A stretch of 64,000 nt of DNA from Gloeocapsopsis crepidinum LEGE 06123. Its GTDB lineage: Bacteria; Cyanobacteriota; Cyanobacteriia; Cyanobacteriales; Chroococcidiopsidaceae. This document shows positions 26,078-35,716 of the stretch, in pieces. The position numbers and the translations under genes were made by a program. The stretch's first letter is position 1. Every line of letters begins with the position of its first letter. The notes below the pieces were generated by a model that worked only from the letters and a program-made list of their open reading frames with translations, ran no database searches and was not told the origin of the DNA. Where the stretch lies: positions 57,288 to 121,287 of the forward strand of contig NZ_JADEWN010000009.1 in NCBI RefSeq assembly GCF_015207655.1, given 5' to 3'.

Positions 26078-26611
26078 TTGTGTTTAAAAGGGTGGCGCAA
26101 AATTATGATGGAAGCAATTTATATTCCGCAGCTAATTAAAGCGCCGGAGAAAACTGAGGCAATTCAAGTTCAGGAGTTTTTACCAGATTTAGAAACCCTG
26201 ACACCCGTTCGCGGCTGGATAAAAGTTAAACACTGCGGCAACTATTTAGAAGTTTCAGCAACTGCCGAAACAATCATCACATTAACTTGCCATCGCTGCT
26301 TGCAACAATATAATCATCGTTTGGTCGTCGATACCTCAGAAATTATTTGGTTAGACGATGCACAACAAACAGATACGCCTTTGGTTGAGCGAGAACTAGC
26401 TTTGGAAGACTTGATAGAAACATTACCACCTCGCGGTTTCTTCAATCCTACCCAGTGGCTTTACGAGCAGTTGTGTTTAGAAATTCCGCAAAGGCAACTG
26501 TGTGACACTGAATGTCTCGGAATTCAAACGGACAATAACGATGCTTCAGCTGGACTTATTGACAAGCGCTGGGCTTCTCTGCAATCGCTCAAAAACAACT
26601 CTAATAGTTAA
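26078..26611 (+). CDS. YceD/DUF177-family protein
   Basis: A 177-residue protein of the DUF177 family (YceD/Duf177, linked to 23S rRNA accumulation in plants and bacteria). It has the zinc-type pair LTCHRCLQQYNH and a second Cys pair in QLCDTECLG, with an acidic middle (ELALEDLIETLPP). Start uncertain: codons before MMEAIYIPQLI may be untranslated, as that Met is better placed for the family. Confidence 0.85.
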   Translation: MCLKGWRKIMMEAIYIPQLIKAPEKTEAIQVQEFLPDLETLTPVRGWIKVKHCGNYLEVSATAETIITLTCHRCLQQYNHRLVVDTSEIIWLDDAQQTDTPLVERELALEDLIETLPPRGFFNPTQWLYEQLCLEIPQRQLCDTECLGIQTDNNDASAGLIDKRWASLQSLKNNSNS

Positions 26612-26654
26612 AATGCAAACGAGTCCTTAATAGCGTCTAGCCCCCAATACTACC

Positions 26655-28169
26655 ATGAGCTTCCATGATGAATTTGAACTGCTACTCCGCGCCCGCTATT
26701 CACTAGTTTACATCCCAACATTTGAAGAAGAACGAGTAGAACTAGCAGTTCGGGAAGTTGCACAGCGTCAAGGAAATCGGGCAATTTATACTTGGGACTT
26801 TGTCGATGGATACACAAGTAATCCTAATGATACGGGTTTTGGTCGTCGTAACCCGCTACAGGCGCTGGAATTAATTGAAAAACTGCCTGTGTCAGCACCA
26901 GCAGTATTTATTTTGCGCGACTTCCACCGATTTTTGGAAGATGTGTCCGTTTGCCGTAAATTGCGTAATTTAGCAAAGCTGTTAAAGTCTCAACCAAAAA
27001 ATATAGTTATTCTTTCGCCAAAAGTAGCGATTCCTGAAGACTTGAGTGAAGTTTTAACCGTCTTGGAGTTTCCTCTACCTGCAGCACCAGAAATTAAAGC
27101 AGAAATCGAGCGGTTACTAGCAGCAACAGGGCAATCACTGACAGGAAAGGTACTTGATGAATTAGTTCGTTCGTGCCAAGGACTATCAATGGAGCGTATT
27201 CGGCGAGTTTTGGCGAGGGCGATCGCAACCCACGGACAAATTCAACCTGAAGATGTCGAACTCGTATTACAGGAAAAACGGCAAACAATTCGCCAAACTC
27301 AAATTCTCGACTTTTACCCTGCTACGGAAAAGATCTCTGATATTGGTGGATTAGATAATCTTAAAGACTGGTTATTACGGCGAGGTGGGGCATTTACTGA
27401 ACGCGCCCGCAGCTATGGCTTACCGCACCCAAGAGGCTTATTGTTAGTAGGAATTCAAGGAACAGGCAAGTCACTGACTGCAAAAGCGATCGCACATCAT
27501 TGGCATTTACCTTTACTGCGGTTAGATGTCGGACGATTGTTTGGCGGCTTAGTCGGTGAATCTGAATCGCGTACGAGACAAATGATTCAAGTTGCTGAAG
27601 CTTTATCTCCATGCATTCTTTGGATTGATGAAATTGATAAAGCATTTTCTGGTATTGGTGGCAAAGGTGACGCTGGTACGACAAGCCGCGTGTTTGGTAC
27701 GTTCATCACCTGGCTAGCAGAAAAAACATCACCAGTATTTGTTGTAGCTACTGCTAATGATATTCAGTCGTTACCACCAGAAATGCTGCGCAAAGGGCGT
27801 CTTGATGAAATTTTCTTTGTTGGATTACCCACCCAAGAAGAACGCAAAGCCATTTTTACAGTTCATCTATTGCGACTGCGTCCTCACAACGTCAAAAACT
27901 ATGACATCGAACGATTAGCTTACGAAACACCAGACTTTTCCGGTGCAGAAATTGAGCAAACGCTCATTGAAGCAATGCATATTGGTTTTAGTCAAAACCG
28001 TGACTTTACTACGGATGACATTTTAGAAGCCGCTAGTCAAATTATTCCTTTGGCAAGGACAGCGCAAGAGCAAATCGAGTTTCTCCAAGAATGGGCTGCG
28101 GCAGGAAAAGCTCGCTTAGCTTCAAAGCACAGCACTTTAAGTTGTCGTATTCAGCGGCAGATGCAGTGA
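26655..28169 (+). CDS. Ycf46-like AAA ATPase
   Basis: A 504-residue protein. The N-terminal half is a degenerate ATPase-like domain (FELLLRARYSLVYIPTFEEER, FILRDFHRFL). The C-terminal half is an active AAA domain with Walker A GIQGTGKS (around 270), Walker B ILWIDEIDKAF and arginine-finger region LRKGRLDEIFFVGLP. It matches plastid Ycf46 and cyanobacterial homologues, which are connected with inorganic-carbon or photosynthesis regulation. Confidence 0.9.
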   Translation: MSFHDEFELLLRARYSLVYIPTFEEERVELAVREVAQRQGNRAIYTWDFVDGYTSNPNDTGFGRRNPLQALELIEKLPVSAPAVFILRDFHRFLEDVSVCRKLRNLAKLLKSQPKNIVILSPKVAIPEDLSEVLTVLEFPLPAAPEIKAEIERLLAATGQSLTGKVLDELVRSCQGLSMERIRRVLARAIATHGQIQPEDVELVLQEKRQTIRQTQILDFYPATEKISDIGGLDNLKDWLLRRGGAFTERARSYGLPHPRGLLLVGIQGTGKSLTAKAIAHHWHLPLLRLDVGRLFGGLVGESESRTRQMIQVAEALSPCILWIDEIDKAFSGIGGKGDAGTTSRVFGTFITWLAEKTSPVFVVATANDIQSLPPEMLRKGRLDEIFFVGLPTQEERKAIFTVHLLRLRPHNVKNYDIERLAYETPDFSGAEIEQTLIEAMHIGFSQNRDFTTDDILEAASQIIPLARTAQEQIEFLQEWAAAGKARLASKHSTLSCRIQRQMQ

Positions 28170-28271
28170 ACTACACGCCAACTACTCGTTCTTGTGAGCT
28201 AAAACTCAAATGAGCGAGAATGAAAGGCAACAGGATCGCTGAACTTAGCTCCTTGCTTAACTAGCAATGTG

Positions 28272-29351
28272 TCACAGGGATCTAATTCTGCGCCAAATTG
28301 TAAAGCTTAATAGAGCAACAACACTCGCAATTGTAACTAATGCTGCCATTGCACTCATTCCTTGTAGCTGCATAGCTAGCCAGTTAGAAACAATTGTGAC
28401 AGTCCATAACGTGATTGCTGTATGCCTTTGAGAAAAGCCCCAAGCTAGTAAACGGTGGTGCAAATGGTCTTTTCCAGGATTACTCAAAGGATTTTTTCCT
28501 GCCATCAACCGTAATACGAATACTTGAGTCGTATCGATGACTGGCAAGAGCAGAAACAAGACAGGCGGCACTAGAGCAAACACCGTTGTTACTTTTAGAT
28601 TACCTAAAATAGTTGTCGCAGCTAAAACGTATCCAAAAAAATAGGCTCCAGCATCACCCATAATGATCCGTGAAGGATGAAAGTTGTGGCGTAAAAATCC
28701 CAGTGCGCCTCCTCCTAATGCAGCTAAAAGCAAAGTTGCTGCTGCCCGTGTCTCAAATTGAGCAGAAACTGCAAGTAAGCTCATAGCAGTAATAAAACTT
28801 ACCCCTCCTGCTAAGCCATCCATTCCATCCATCAAATTAATAGCATTAGTAATTCCAACTACCCACAGCACAGTTAGACATATCGCAAGTAGTGAGTCAA
28901 TCGGAGTTCCCAAAGGTGCTTCTATTTTGATTCCACTGCTAATCAATAGCAGTGCTGTCAGAATTTGAGTTAATAAACGTACCCACGGCGGTAAGCCAAA
29001 TTGATCGTCAATAAAACCTACAAGTACTAGTATTGACCCTCCCAGTAAGATTGTGAGTACTTCAGCAAGTACACCTTCAATCACAATTGGTCGTAAGAGA
29101 GTAGCCAGTACTAGTGCGGCAAGCACTCCGAAGTAAATTACTAAACCTCCAGCATTAGGCAAAGGTTCTCGATTCAGCCGCCTTTCGTTGGGTTGATCTG
29201 CCCAACCAACTTGTAACGCAAACGATCGCACTGGCGGAGTCAATCGCCAGGTGACTACCCAGGCTAATATAAAGGTAAAGATTACCGCTAGCCAGCCGGT
29301 TCCGCTAGGGTTGGCAATGCCGAGGGATTGGAGAAATCCGTACAGGTTCAT
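28272..29351 (-). CDS. WecA/MraY-type undecaprenyl-phosphate sugar-1-P transferase
   Basis: A 359-residue polytopic membrane enzyme (about ten helices) of glycosyltransferase family 4. The motifs are VGFIDDQFGLPPW (Asp pair), NAINLMDGMDGLAGG, GDAGAYFFGYVLA and GKDHLHHRLL. It transfers a sugar-1-phosphate to undecaprenyl phosphate, starting a polysaccharide or wall glycan. It is closer to WecA than to MraY because of the HHRL motif. The neighbours give no substrate clue. Confidence 0.9.
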   Translation of the reverse strand: MNLYGFLQSLGIANPSGTGWLAVIFTFILAWVVTWRLTPPVRSFALQVGWADQPNERRLNREPLPNAGGLVIYFGVLAALVLATLLRPIVIEGVLAEVLTILLGGSILVLVGFIDDQFGLPPWVRLLTQILTALLLISSGIKIEAPLGTPIDSLLAICLTVLWVVGITNAINLMDGMDGLAGGVSFITAMSLLAVSAQFETRAAATLLLAALGGGALGFLRHNFHPSRIIMGDAGAYFFGYVLAATTILGNLKVTTVFALVPPVLFLLLPVIDTTQVFVLRLMAGKNPLSNPGKDHLHHRLLAWGFSQRHTAITLWTVTIVSNWLAMQLQGMSAMAALVTIASVVALLSFTIWRRIRSL

Positions 29352-29560
29352 CTATAATAATTCAACCCTTACTGGGAATAATTACACAAGCACGATCGCT
29401 ATATAAATCAATATGCTACTGCCTTAAGGGAATTCCGTCGCTGATGTAAATCAGGTAAAAATTAGGAAATCTCACATTTTCTCTGGTGAATACTCACCTT
29501 TGACTAGAATTGTGCTGTTTCTGTTTAATTTCAGTAAGGCTAGCGATCGCTTATAGTGTA

Positions 29561-29569
29561 TGCTATACT
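29561..29569 (+). promoter_or_regulatory. Extended -10 promoter of the tRNA gene
   Basis: TGC immediately precedes TATACT (29564-29569), a TGn-extended -10 box 22 bp before the tRNA. No good -35 is seen at the usual distance. A HIP1 octamer (GCGATCGC) lies just upstream. Confidence 0.45.
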
Positions 29570-29591
29570 TATAAATCGTTGTCTAATACTT

Positions 29592-29665
29592 GGCTCAGTA
29601 GCTCAGTTGGTTAGAGCAGGGGACTCATAAGCCCAAGGTCGGCAGTTCAAATCTGCCTTGAGCCA
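29592..29665 (+). tRNA. tRNA with CAU anticodon (probably elongator Met)
   Basis: A 74-nt cloverleaf: acceptor GGCTCAG/TTGAGCC, D stem GCTC/GAGC, anticodon loop CTCATAA, T stem GGCAG/CTGCC with loop TTCAAAT, discriminator A, no encoded CCA. G1-C72 pairing excludes an initiator tRNA. Elongator Met is more likely than lysidine-type Ile2, but sequence alone cannot decide. The anticodon stem (GGGGA against GCCCA) has mismatches at both ends. Confidence 0.9.
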
Positions 29666-29856
29666 TTTTTTATCATACATCAAAGCATTAAAAAGTCGGT
29701 GTTGTAAGCTTTTCATGATTACTGCCGTTTGAAGTATTACCATTGCTTTGAGTTGATTATTGCTCATTCAGGGTAAGTTTTTACTCTAATTTTAGGCAAG
29801 AAATATTATGACGCGAGCAATCGCTATGGTGACAATATTCAAGATAGGAGAATCTG

Positions 29857-30046
29857 TTGAAGGTACGTGAGGTCATCAAGCTCATAGAGGCTGATGCTTG
29901 GGTACTAGTACACGTACCAGAGGAAGTCACTGACAGTACCATCATTCAAAGAAGCTTGAAACGGTTACGATACCTCGAAAGCCATCTCATGATTTATCCT
30001 CTGGATTGCTAAATAGTTTTTGAGACAAGCTGCATTAAAAGGTTGA
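29857..30046 (+). pseudogene. Decayed HicA-family toxin
   Basis: A TTG start with GGAG 6 bp upstream opens MKVREVIKLIEADAWVLVHV, the HicA N-terminus. One base is missing at 29917-29918; the next frame reads RGSH, TGA (29931-29933), then QYHHSKKLETVTIPRKPSHD and LSSGLLNSF. A second base is missing at 30018-30019, and LRQAALKG-stop follows. Restored, this is a 63-codon HicA (mRNA interferase, double-stranded RNA-binding-like fold) with the conserved GSH..HH segment. It cannot make an active toxin as it stands. Confidence 0.8.
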
Positions 30047-30050
30047 AGTT

Positions 30051-30300
30051 ATGAAATACGCAATCGTGTTGAAAAAGCAGAAGGTAACTACTATATTGTG
30101 CCTACGTTCCTGACTTACCTGGATGTGTCGCGACAGGTCAAACCGTAGAGGAGACTTTACAACAGATACAAGAGGCGATCGCGTTTCACTTGGAGGGAAT
30201 GCTGCTGCATGGTGAGGTAATTCCTAAACTTACTAGCTTGTGCCAATACGTAGATGTTCAAGTACTATCTGTTGAGCAGATTGCTCGTACGTCAGCATAA
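30051..30300 (+). pseudogene. Decayed HicB-family antitoxin
   Basis: ATG at 30051 opens MKYAIV. One base is missing at 30069-30070; EKAEGNYYIV follows; another is missing at 30101-30102; then YVPDLPGCVATGQTVEETLQ, QIQEAIAFHLEGMLLHGEVI and a tail to TAA at 30300. Restored length is 83 codons. It has the HicB partial RNase H-like fold signature (PDLPGCVATG, EAIAFHLEGM). It begins 4 bp after the hicA remnant, the standard hicAB arrangement. Confidence 0.82.
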
Positions 30301-30971
30301 GTTGTTTACCGCTATTTTGTAGCGAAATCTTCCTTTGTTTTTAGTCAAAGTTTAGGCAAGAAGGAAGCTGCATGAATTATCTCAGCTATTTATCAAGTCT
30401 GTGAATGGCTCAAACTATAAAGCAGTTTAAAGTTGATTTAAGCGATCGCTCGATATTTTTGCAGTTTTCTAGAGTAGTATTCCAAATAACAGCTTTTGAT
30501 TATTCAATTTGCTACCCATTAGTAGATCAATTACGGCTGTAAGTTGTTTGATGTTAATTAGTGGCTTAAAAACTCATTAATTCGCTATTTTAGATACTTG
30601 CCGTGAGAATGTTTACCTAAACTTTCCTAAATTTTTTGTATTTCAAATCACAATTGCCCTTTAATATAAGCTATGTAAGATGACGTCATAAAAGCATTCT
30701 CTACTTTATGAGTAAACTTTGTTAGCTCTCATTTTTTATGATGATTCTGAGTAGATTACGCCTAAAAGCAAGCTGGGGAAAGCACTTTCAGCAATGTTTT
30801 ATTTAGCTAAAGGTGTCTTGGTTTAACTTTCTACGACTGAACATCTGTATGCCGAACACTCAATTCACGAGGAATAATCAGCTTTTCACAAAACATCATC
30901 AGAGCTATTTCGTAGTAATGAATATCTTGCTTTCATAACATTTAGGGCACTGTTGAGACCGAAGGTAATTA
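30301..30971. other. 671-bp non-coding stretch before the peptide importer
   Basis: AT-rich with stops in all frames. It contains a perfect 10-bp palindrome ATGACGTCAT (30680-30689) and one HIP1 site. The word TTTAGGCAAGAA occurs here (about 30351) and near 29793, flanking the hicAB remnant. I see no gene. The promoter of the importer operon should lie here. Confidence 0.5.
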
Positions 30972-32612
30972 ATGTTTTGGCAATTTAAACTGACAAAGAG
31001 AACAGCGCAGCGCCAAAGGCGATCGCTATTAGGCGTAGCATTAACAGCAATTCTAGTCAGTGCTTGTGGTAATAATCAGCAGACTACTACTACTACTAGT
31101 CCATCTCCAGGTACAACAGCAACAGAGGGTGGAACACTAATCTGGGCACGATATGGAGATGCTGATTCCCTCGACCCGCATCGCACAACAACAACGCTAT
31201 CGTGGCAAATTTTTGACCAGATTTACGACACGCTACTAGCATTTAATGACAGTGGTGAGATTGTGCCTAACCTTGCTCGCGAGTGGCAAGTAAGCGATGA
31301 TGGCACAGAAGTTACATTTGTTCTCAATGAAGGAATGACGTGTCACGATGGTACGCCGTTTGACGCGAATGATGTAAAATACACTGCCGATCGCGCCATT
31401 GATAGTCAGAATCCTAGCGTAACGCGCGGTGCATGGGGTCCAATTGAAGCTGTGGATGTTGTCGATCCACAGACAGTTCGATTTAGGTTTCAATCGCCGT
31501 TTGCCGCTTTTGTTTCCTTTATGGCAGATCCTTTCGCAAGTATGATTTGCGATAGCAATCAAGAATTGGGCGATCAGTTTGGTGTTTCGCAAGCAGTTGG
31601 TACCGGTCCTTGGCAGCTTGTCAGTTGGACGCGCGGTGATGAAATTGTGTTAGATAAAAATCCCGACTACGTTCGATATGGTCGTCCAGTACAAAATGAG
31701 GGTGCAGCTTATTTAGATAGACTTGTGGTGCGGCAAATTCCTGAAGCCCAAACCCGACTTGCAGGTTTACAAACTGGAGAAGTACAGCTCATTGTTAACC
31801 CACCACTCGATGACTTAGATGCGATACGTGGCAACTCTAACTTAGAATTGCACGTTGCAGAAAATACCGGACAGAACTTTTTCTTTGAATTTACTGTTTC
31901 TCGTCCGCCATTTAATGATATCCGCGCGCGTCAAGCCGTTGCCTATGCAATCGATATTGATGCTGCATTGCGAGTCGCTTTTGATGAAGGGTTGGTAGAA
32001 CGCGAACGCTGTCCCATCAGCCGTGGTGTTTTTGGTAACGATCAAGAGTTTTGCGGACAATATAGCTATGAACATAATCCCGATCGCGCCAGACAACTGT
32101 TAGCGGAAATGGGTTATAGTGCGAATCGACCGATGGAAGTGATTTTGATGACTTCGACGGGTGACAACCGCGAACGCATGGTACAAGTTTTTCAAAGTCA
32201 ATTGGCGCAAGTCGGGATTAACGCCAAAATTGAAACGATGGACATTGGTACGCTCAATGCTCGTGTCAAACAAGAAAATGAAAGAACTTCTGGGATTAGT
32301 ACGTTTGACATGATGGATTGGGCATGGTTCGATCCGGATATTCTTTATCAACTTTGGCATTCGCCTGGGGCGTACAGCGGCTATCAATCGCCAGAATTGG
32401 ATAAATTATTGGAGCGAACGCGCACGACGGTTGATGCAACTCAGCGGCGAGAAGCTGTTAATGATGTGATGGAATATTTGCTGTCGAATGCTGTACACAT
32501 TCCACTGTATACACCAGGATCATTGTGGGTTTATGCGACGCGATCGCAGGTGCAAGGCTTTAAGATTGGTCCTTTTAATCGACCTGTGTTTAATGATGTG
32601 AGGCTGCAATAG
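30972..32612 (+). CDS. Dipeptide/oligopeptide ABC transporter, substrate-binding lipoprotein
   Basis: A 546-residue solute-binding protein of family 5. The lipoprotein signal ends at C32 (ILVSAC), then a TTTTTSPSPG linker. Family motifs are ADSLDPHRTTTTLSWQIFDQ, LNEGMTCHDGTPFDANDVKY and GTGPWQLVSWTRGDEIVL, with a C-terminal AVHIPLYTPGSLWVY. It captures a peptide in the periplasm for the permease encoded downstream. First gene of a five-gene plus-strand operon. Confidence 0.92.
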   Translation: MFWQFKLTKRTAQRQRRSLLGVALTAILVSACGNNQQTTTTTSPSPGTTATEGGTLIWARYGDADSLDPHRTTTTLSWQIFDQIYDTLLAFNDSGEIVPNLAREWQVSDDGTEVTFVLNEGMTCHDGTPFDANDVKYTADRAIDSQNPSVTRGAWGPIEAVDVVDPQTVRFRFQSPFAAFVSFMADPFASMICDSNQELGDQFGVSQAVGTGPWQLVSWTRGDEIVLDKNPDYVRYGRPVQNEGAAYLDRLVVRQIPEAQTRLAGLQTGEVQLIVNPPLDDLDAIRGNSNLELHVAENTGQNFFFEFTVSRPPFNDIRARQAVAYAIDIDAALRVAFDEGLVERERCPISRGVFGNDQEFCGQYSYEHNPDRARQLLAEMGYSANRPMEVILMTSTGDNRERMVQVFQSQLAQVGINAKIETMDIGTLNARVKQENERTSGISTFDMMDWAWFDPDILYQLWHSPGAYSGYQSPELDKLLERTRTTVDATQRREAVNDVMEYLLSNAVHIPLYTPGSLWVYATRSQVQGFKIGPFNRPVFNDVRLQ

Positions 32613-32639
32613 ATACATTTTTGGTGGGAGTTTTTGAAA

Positions 32640-32705
32640 CGAACCACAAAGGCGCATAGACGCCCGTAGGGCGGCTTCTCGTAGAGTAGGTCGCAAAGAG
32701 AAGAG
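32640..32705. repeat. Dispersed repeat fragment between importer genes
   Basis: GAACCACAAAGGCGCATAGA and a GC-rich CGCCCGTAGGGCGG palindrome-like core followed by CGCAAAGAGAAGAG. This resembles the 'accacagaggacgcagagaag' class of cyanobacterial dispersed repeats; a weak relative is near 48515-48550. It separates the binding protein from the permease gene. Confidence 0.45.
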
Positions 32706-32746
32706 ATGGGGAGTTGCAATTTTGAGGAGTTTTATCGTACGGACTG

Positions 32747-33670
32747 ATGACACGTTATTTTATTAAACGGCTACTGGGTGGTTTGTTTACGATTTGGATT
32801 ACGACGATCGCGGTGACGCTGTTGATTCATCTTGTGCCTGGCGATCCGGTACAAATTATGTATGCGCAGTCGCAATCGACAACGCCGGAACAAATTGAAC
32901 AAATTCGCCGCAATCTGGGACTCGATCGCCCAATTTATGAACAGTACATCATGTATATGGGGCGGGTGTTGCAGGGAGATTTCGGGACTACGATTCGGGG
33001 TAATCAGCCCGTGTTGGATTTATTGCTTGTGCGGCTACCAAATACGTTGTTGCTTGCTGTAACTAGCTTGATTATTACGATGGTTGTCGGCGTGACGGCG
33101 GGTTTTTTTGCAGCGTATAAGCGCGGTACTTGGATTGATACGACGTTGATGACGGGTGCAATTGTTGGGATTTCAGTTCCTAGCTTTTGGCTGGGGTTAA
33201 TGCTGATCTCGATTTTTTCTGTGCGGCTAGGATGGTTTCCTGTTTCAGGGACAAATTTGAATAATCTCGTTTTACCTGCACTGACGTTAGGATTGGCTAA
33301 TGCTGCATCGGTATCGCGTTTAACGCGGTCTTCAATGCTTGATGTGCTGTCGCAAGATTATATGCGGACTGCAAGGGCGAAAGGATTAGCAGAAACTCTG
33401 GTGCTGTCGCGTCATGCGTTTCGCAATGGCATGATCAATGTCGTCAATATGTTAGGGCTACAGTTTACCTACATGATGGGCGGTGCGATTGTTGTAGAAA
33501 ATGTGTTTGCCTGGAATGGTATTGGACGTTTGGCAATTCAGTCGATTTTTCAGCGCGACTATCCGACAATTCAAGGCTTTATTCTGATTTTCGCTACTGT
33601 TGTTGTCATCGTTTCTATCGTCTTGGATTTACTTTACGCCTGGATTGATCCTCGAATTACATATAACTGA
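32747..33670 (+). CDS. Peptide ABC transporter permease (DppB-like)
   Basis: A 307-residue membrane permease starting MTRYFIKRLLGGLFTIWITT, a typical DppB/OppB N-terminus, with six helices and the EAA-type cytoplasmic loop (ARAKGLAETLVLSRHAFRNG). It forms the channel with the DppC-like subunit, whose start overlaps its stop by 1 bp. Confidence 0.93.
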   Translation: MTRYFIKRLLGGLFTIWITTIAVTLLIHLVPGDPVQIMYAQSQSTTPEQIEQIRRNLGLDRPIYEQYIMYMGRVLQGDFGTTIRGNQPVLDLLLVRLPNTLLLAVTSLIITMVVGVTAGFFAAYKRGTWIDTTLMTGAIVGISVPSFWLGLMLISIFSVRLGWFPVSGTNLNNLVLPALTLGLANAASVSRLTRSSMLDVLSQDYMRTARAKGLAETLVLSRHAFRNGMINVVNMLGLQFTYMMGGAIVVENVFAWNGIGRLAIQSIFQRDYPTIQGFILIFATVVVIVSIVLDLLYAWIDPRITYN

Positions 33671-34566
33671 TGACTCAGCAAATTACCACACCAACACCAC
33701 CTGTTGCGCCACTTCCATCTAAAAATAGGGAATTTCGGCGGTTTCTACAGGTTCTGTTTCGCAGCCCTGGTGCTAAGATTGGCGGCGTTATTCTACTAGT
33801 AACGACGATCGTTGCGATTTTTGCTCCGGCGATCGCACCTTTTGATCCTCTGGAAATGGGAGTTGGTTCGACGCTGCAACCTCCGAGTGCGGAACATTGG
33901 TTTGGTACGGATGATTTTGGACGCGATTTGTTTAGCCGCATCGTTTACGGTAGTCGTCTAACATTACGGATTGGACTCGTTGCCGTTTTTATCTCAATGA
34001 CGGCGGGAGTTTTGCTGGGGATGGTTGCAGGCTACGCCGGAGGTTGGGTCGAAGCCGTTTTAATGCGGGGCGTCGATGTTTTGTTCTCTTTTACCGAAAC
34101 GCTGATTGCACTCGCAGCCGTAGCAGTACTTGGTCCTAGCTTAACTAATGCAACGATCGCTGTCGGAATTAGTTCTATTCCTTTCTATGCGCGTGTTACC
34201 TACGGTGCTGTGCTGGTAGAGAAAAATAAGGAATATTTTAAAGCCGCTCAAGCTGTGGGTGCAAAGCACTTTCGCCTAATCTTCCGTCACATCTTACCCA
34301 ATATTCTTTCACCAATTATTGTTGTGGCAACTGTAGGAGTCTCGGTAGCAGTTCTTTCGGCATCCGCGCTGTCATTTCTCGGATTAGGCGCGCAACCCCC
34401 CTCACCCGAATGGGGAGCAATTTTAGCCGCAGGACGCGATTACTTTCGCCGTGCGCCTTGGGTGACAACGTTTCCTGGTTTGGCGATCGCAATTACAGTC
34501 TTAGGTTTCAATCTCCTCGGTGATGGATTACGCGAAGCCCTCGATCCACAACAACGACGGTCTTGA
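33670..34566 (+). CDS. Peptide ABC transporter permease (DppC-like)
   Basis: A 298-residue partner permease with a cytoplasmic N-terminus, PSAEHWFGTDDFGRDLFSRI (the DppC/OppC signature) and the EAA loop AAQAVGAKHFRLIFRHILPN. It ends GDGLREALDPQQRRS. Overlaps the previous gene by 1 bp (translational coupling). Confidence 0.93.
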   Translation: MTQQITTPTPPVAPLPSKNREFRRFLQVLFRSPGAKIGGVILLVTTIVAIFAPAIAPFDPLEMGVGSTLQPPSAEHWFGTDDFGRDLFSRIVYGSRLTLRIGLVAVFISMTAGVLLGMVAGYAGGWVEAVLMRGVDVLFSFTETLIALAAVAVLGPSLTNATIAVGISSIPFYARVTYGAVLVEKNKEYFKAAQAVGAKHFRLIFRHILPNILSPIIVVATVGVSVAVLSASALSFLGLGAQPPSPEWGAILAAGRDYFRRAPWVTTFPGLAIAITVLGFNLLGDGLREALDPQQRRS

Positions 34567-34605
34567 TGAAGAGGTCAGGGTTCGGAGGTCGGAGGTCAGA
34601 GGTTT
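34567..34605. repeat. GGTCGGAGGTCAGAGGT short repeat
   Basis: Imperfect 7-8 bp units (GAGGTCAG, GGAGGTCG, GAGGTCAG) lie just after the DppC-like gene. A C-strand relative (CCCTGACCCCTGAACCCT) precedes the exonuclease gene at 2294-2311. Confidence 0.5.
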
Positions 34606-34687
34606 GTTTAAGCGCTCTTAATTAAATATTTTCTCCTCTGCTTCCTCTGCTGACCCATACGTACCAAACTTAAAGCAAAACAGTATT

Positions 34688-35698
34688 ATGGCTCGATTGC
34701 TTGATGTTCAAAACCTGAAAACGCGCTTTTTTACTCAAAATGGTGTCGTTCATGCGGTTAATGATGTCTCGTTTCATGTCAATGCGCAGGAAACTGTGGG
34801 TATTGTTGGCGAGTCAGGTTCGGGTAAAAGTATCACTATGTTATCGGCAATGCGGTTGATTCCATCGCCTCCTGGCAAAATTGTGGGTGGTGAGGTGATG
34901 TTTCAGGGACGCGATTTGCTCAAGTTGAGTGTGCGCGAAATGCGATCGCTGCGGGGAAATCGTCTCTCGATGATTTTTCAAGACCCGATGACATCGCTCA
35001 ATCCGGTGCTGCGGGTGGAAAAGCAAATGACCGAAGCAATTCAACTGCATTTAGGTATGGCAAGATCCGAGGCTAAAGCAAGAGCAGTTGAACTTTTAGA
35101 GCAAGTTGGAATTCCTGGGGCGCGCGATCGTATTCGCAACTACCCGCACCAATTTTCTGGAGGGATGCGCCAACGCGTGATGATTGCGATGGGACTAGCG
35201 TGTAATCCTGATTTACTGATTGCCGATGAACCAACGACGGCGCTTGATGTGACAATTCATGCACAAATTGTTGAAATTGTCAAGCAACTAAAAGAAGAAC
35301 GTGGAATGGCGGTTATTTGGATTACGCACGATTTATCACTACTTGCAGGTTTAGCCGATCGCATCTTAGTGATGTACGCAGGGCAAATTGTGGAACAAGC
35401 GCCACTACACGCACTGTATCACCATCCACGTCATCCGTATACAATTGGGCTACTGCAAAGTATTCTGCGTTTAGACGAACAGCGACAAGAACACCTCAAA
35501 TCAATCGATGGATTACCCCCCAGTTTAGTCAACTATCCGCAAGGATGTCCGTTCGCGCCGCGTTGCGAGTTTGCGATCGCCAAATGCCATAGTGAAGATC
35601 CACCGCTAGAACCGGTGGGAGTGAACCACCAAGTCGCGTGTTGGGTAAAACCTGAAGGCGCAGACATTCTGCAAGCATCTCAATCAGCAACCGCCTAA
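34688..35698 (+). CDS. Peptide ABC transporter ATPase (DppD-like)
   Basis: A 336-residue ATPase: Walker A GESGSGKS, signature [16 protein letters not shown], Walker [15 protein letters not shown] and switch His in WITHDLS. The C-terminal oligopeptide-transporter domain has the cysteine cluster [15 protein letters not shown], which in relatives binds an iron-sulfur cluster. Pairs with the DppF-like ATPase 18 bp downstream. Confidence 0.93.
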   Translation: MARLLDVQNLKTRFFTQNGVVHAVNDVSFHVNAQETVGIVGESGSGKSITMLSAMRLIPSPPGKIVGGEVMFQGRDLLKLSVREMRSLRGNRLSMIFQDPMTSLNPVLRVEKQMTEAIQLHLGMARSEAKARAVELLEQVGIPGARDRIRNYPHQFSGGMRQRVMIAMGLACNPDLLIADEPTTALDVTIHAQIVEIVKQLKEERGMAVIWITHDLSLLAGLADRILVMYAGQIVEQAPLHALYHHPRHPYTIGLLQSILRLDEQRQEHLKSIDGLPPSLVNYPQGCPFAPRCEFAIAKCHSEDPPLEPVGVNHQVACWVKPEGADILQASQSATA

Positions 35699-35716
35699 TG
35701 TCGAGCAACAAAATTC

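Noticed and set aside
30680..30689. ATGACGTCAT palindrome as a regulator site for the importer
   Set aside because: A single 10-bp palindrome about 280 bp from the gene has no supporting context; may be chance.
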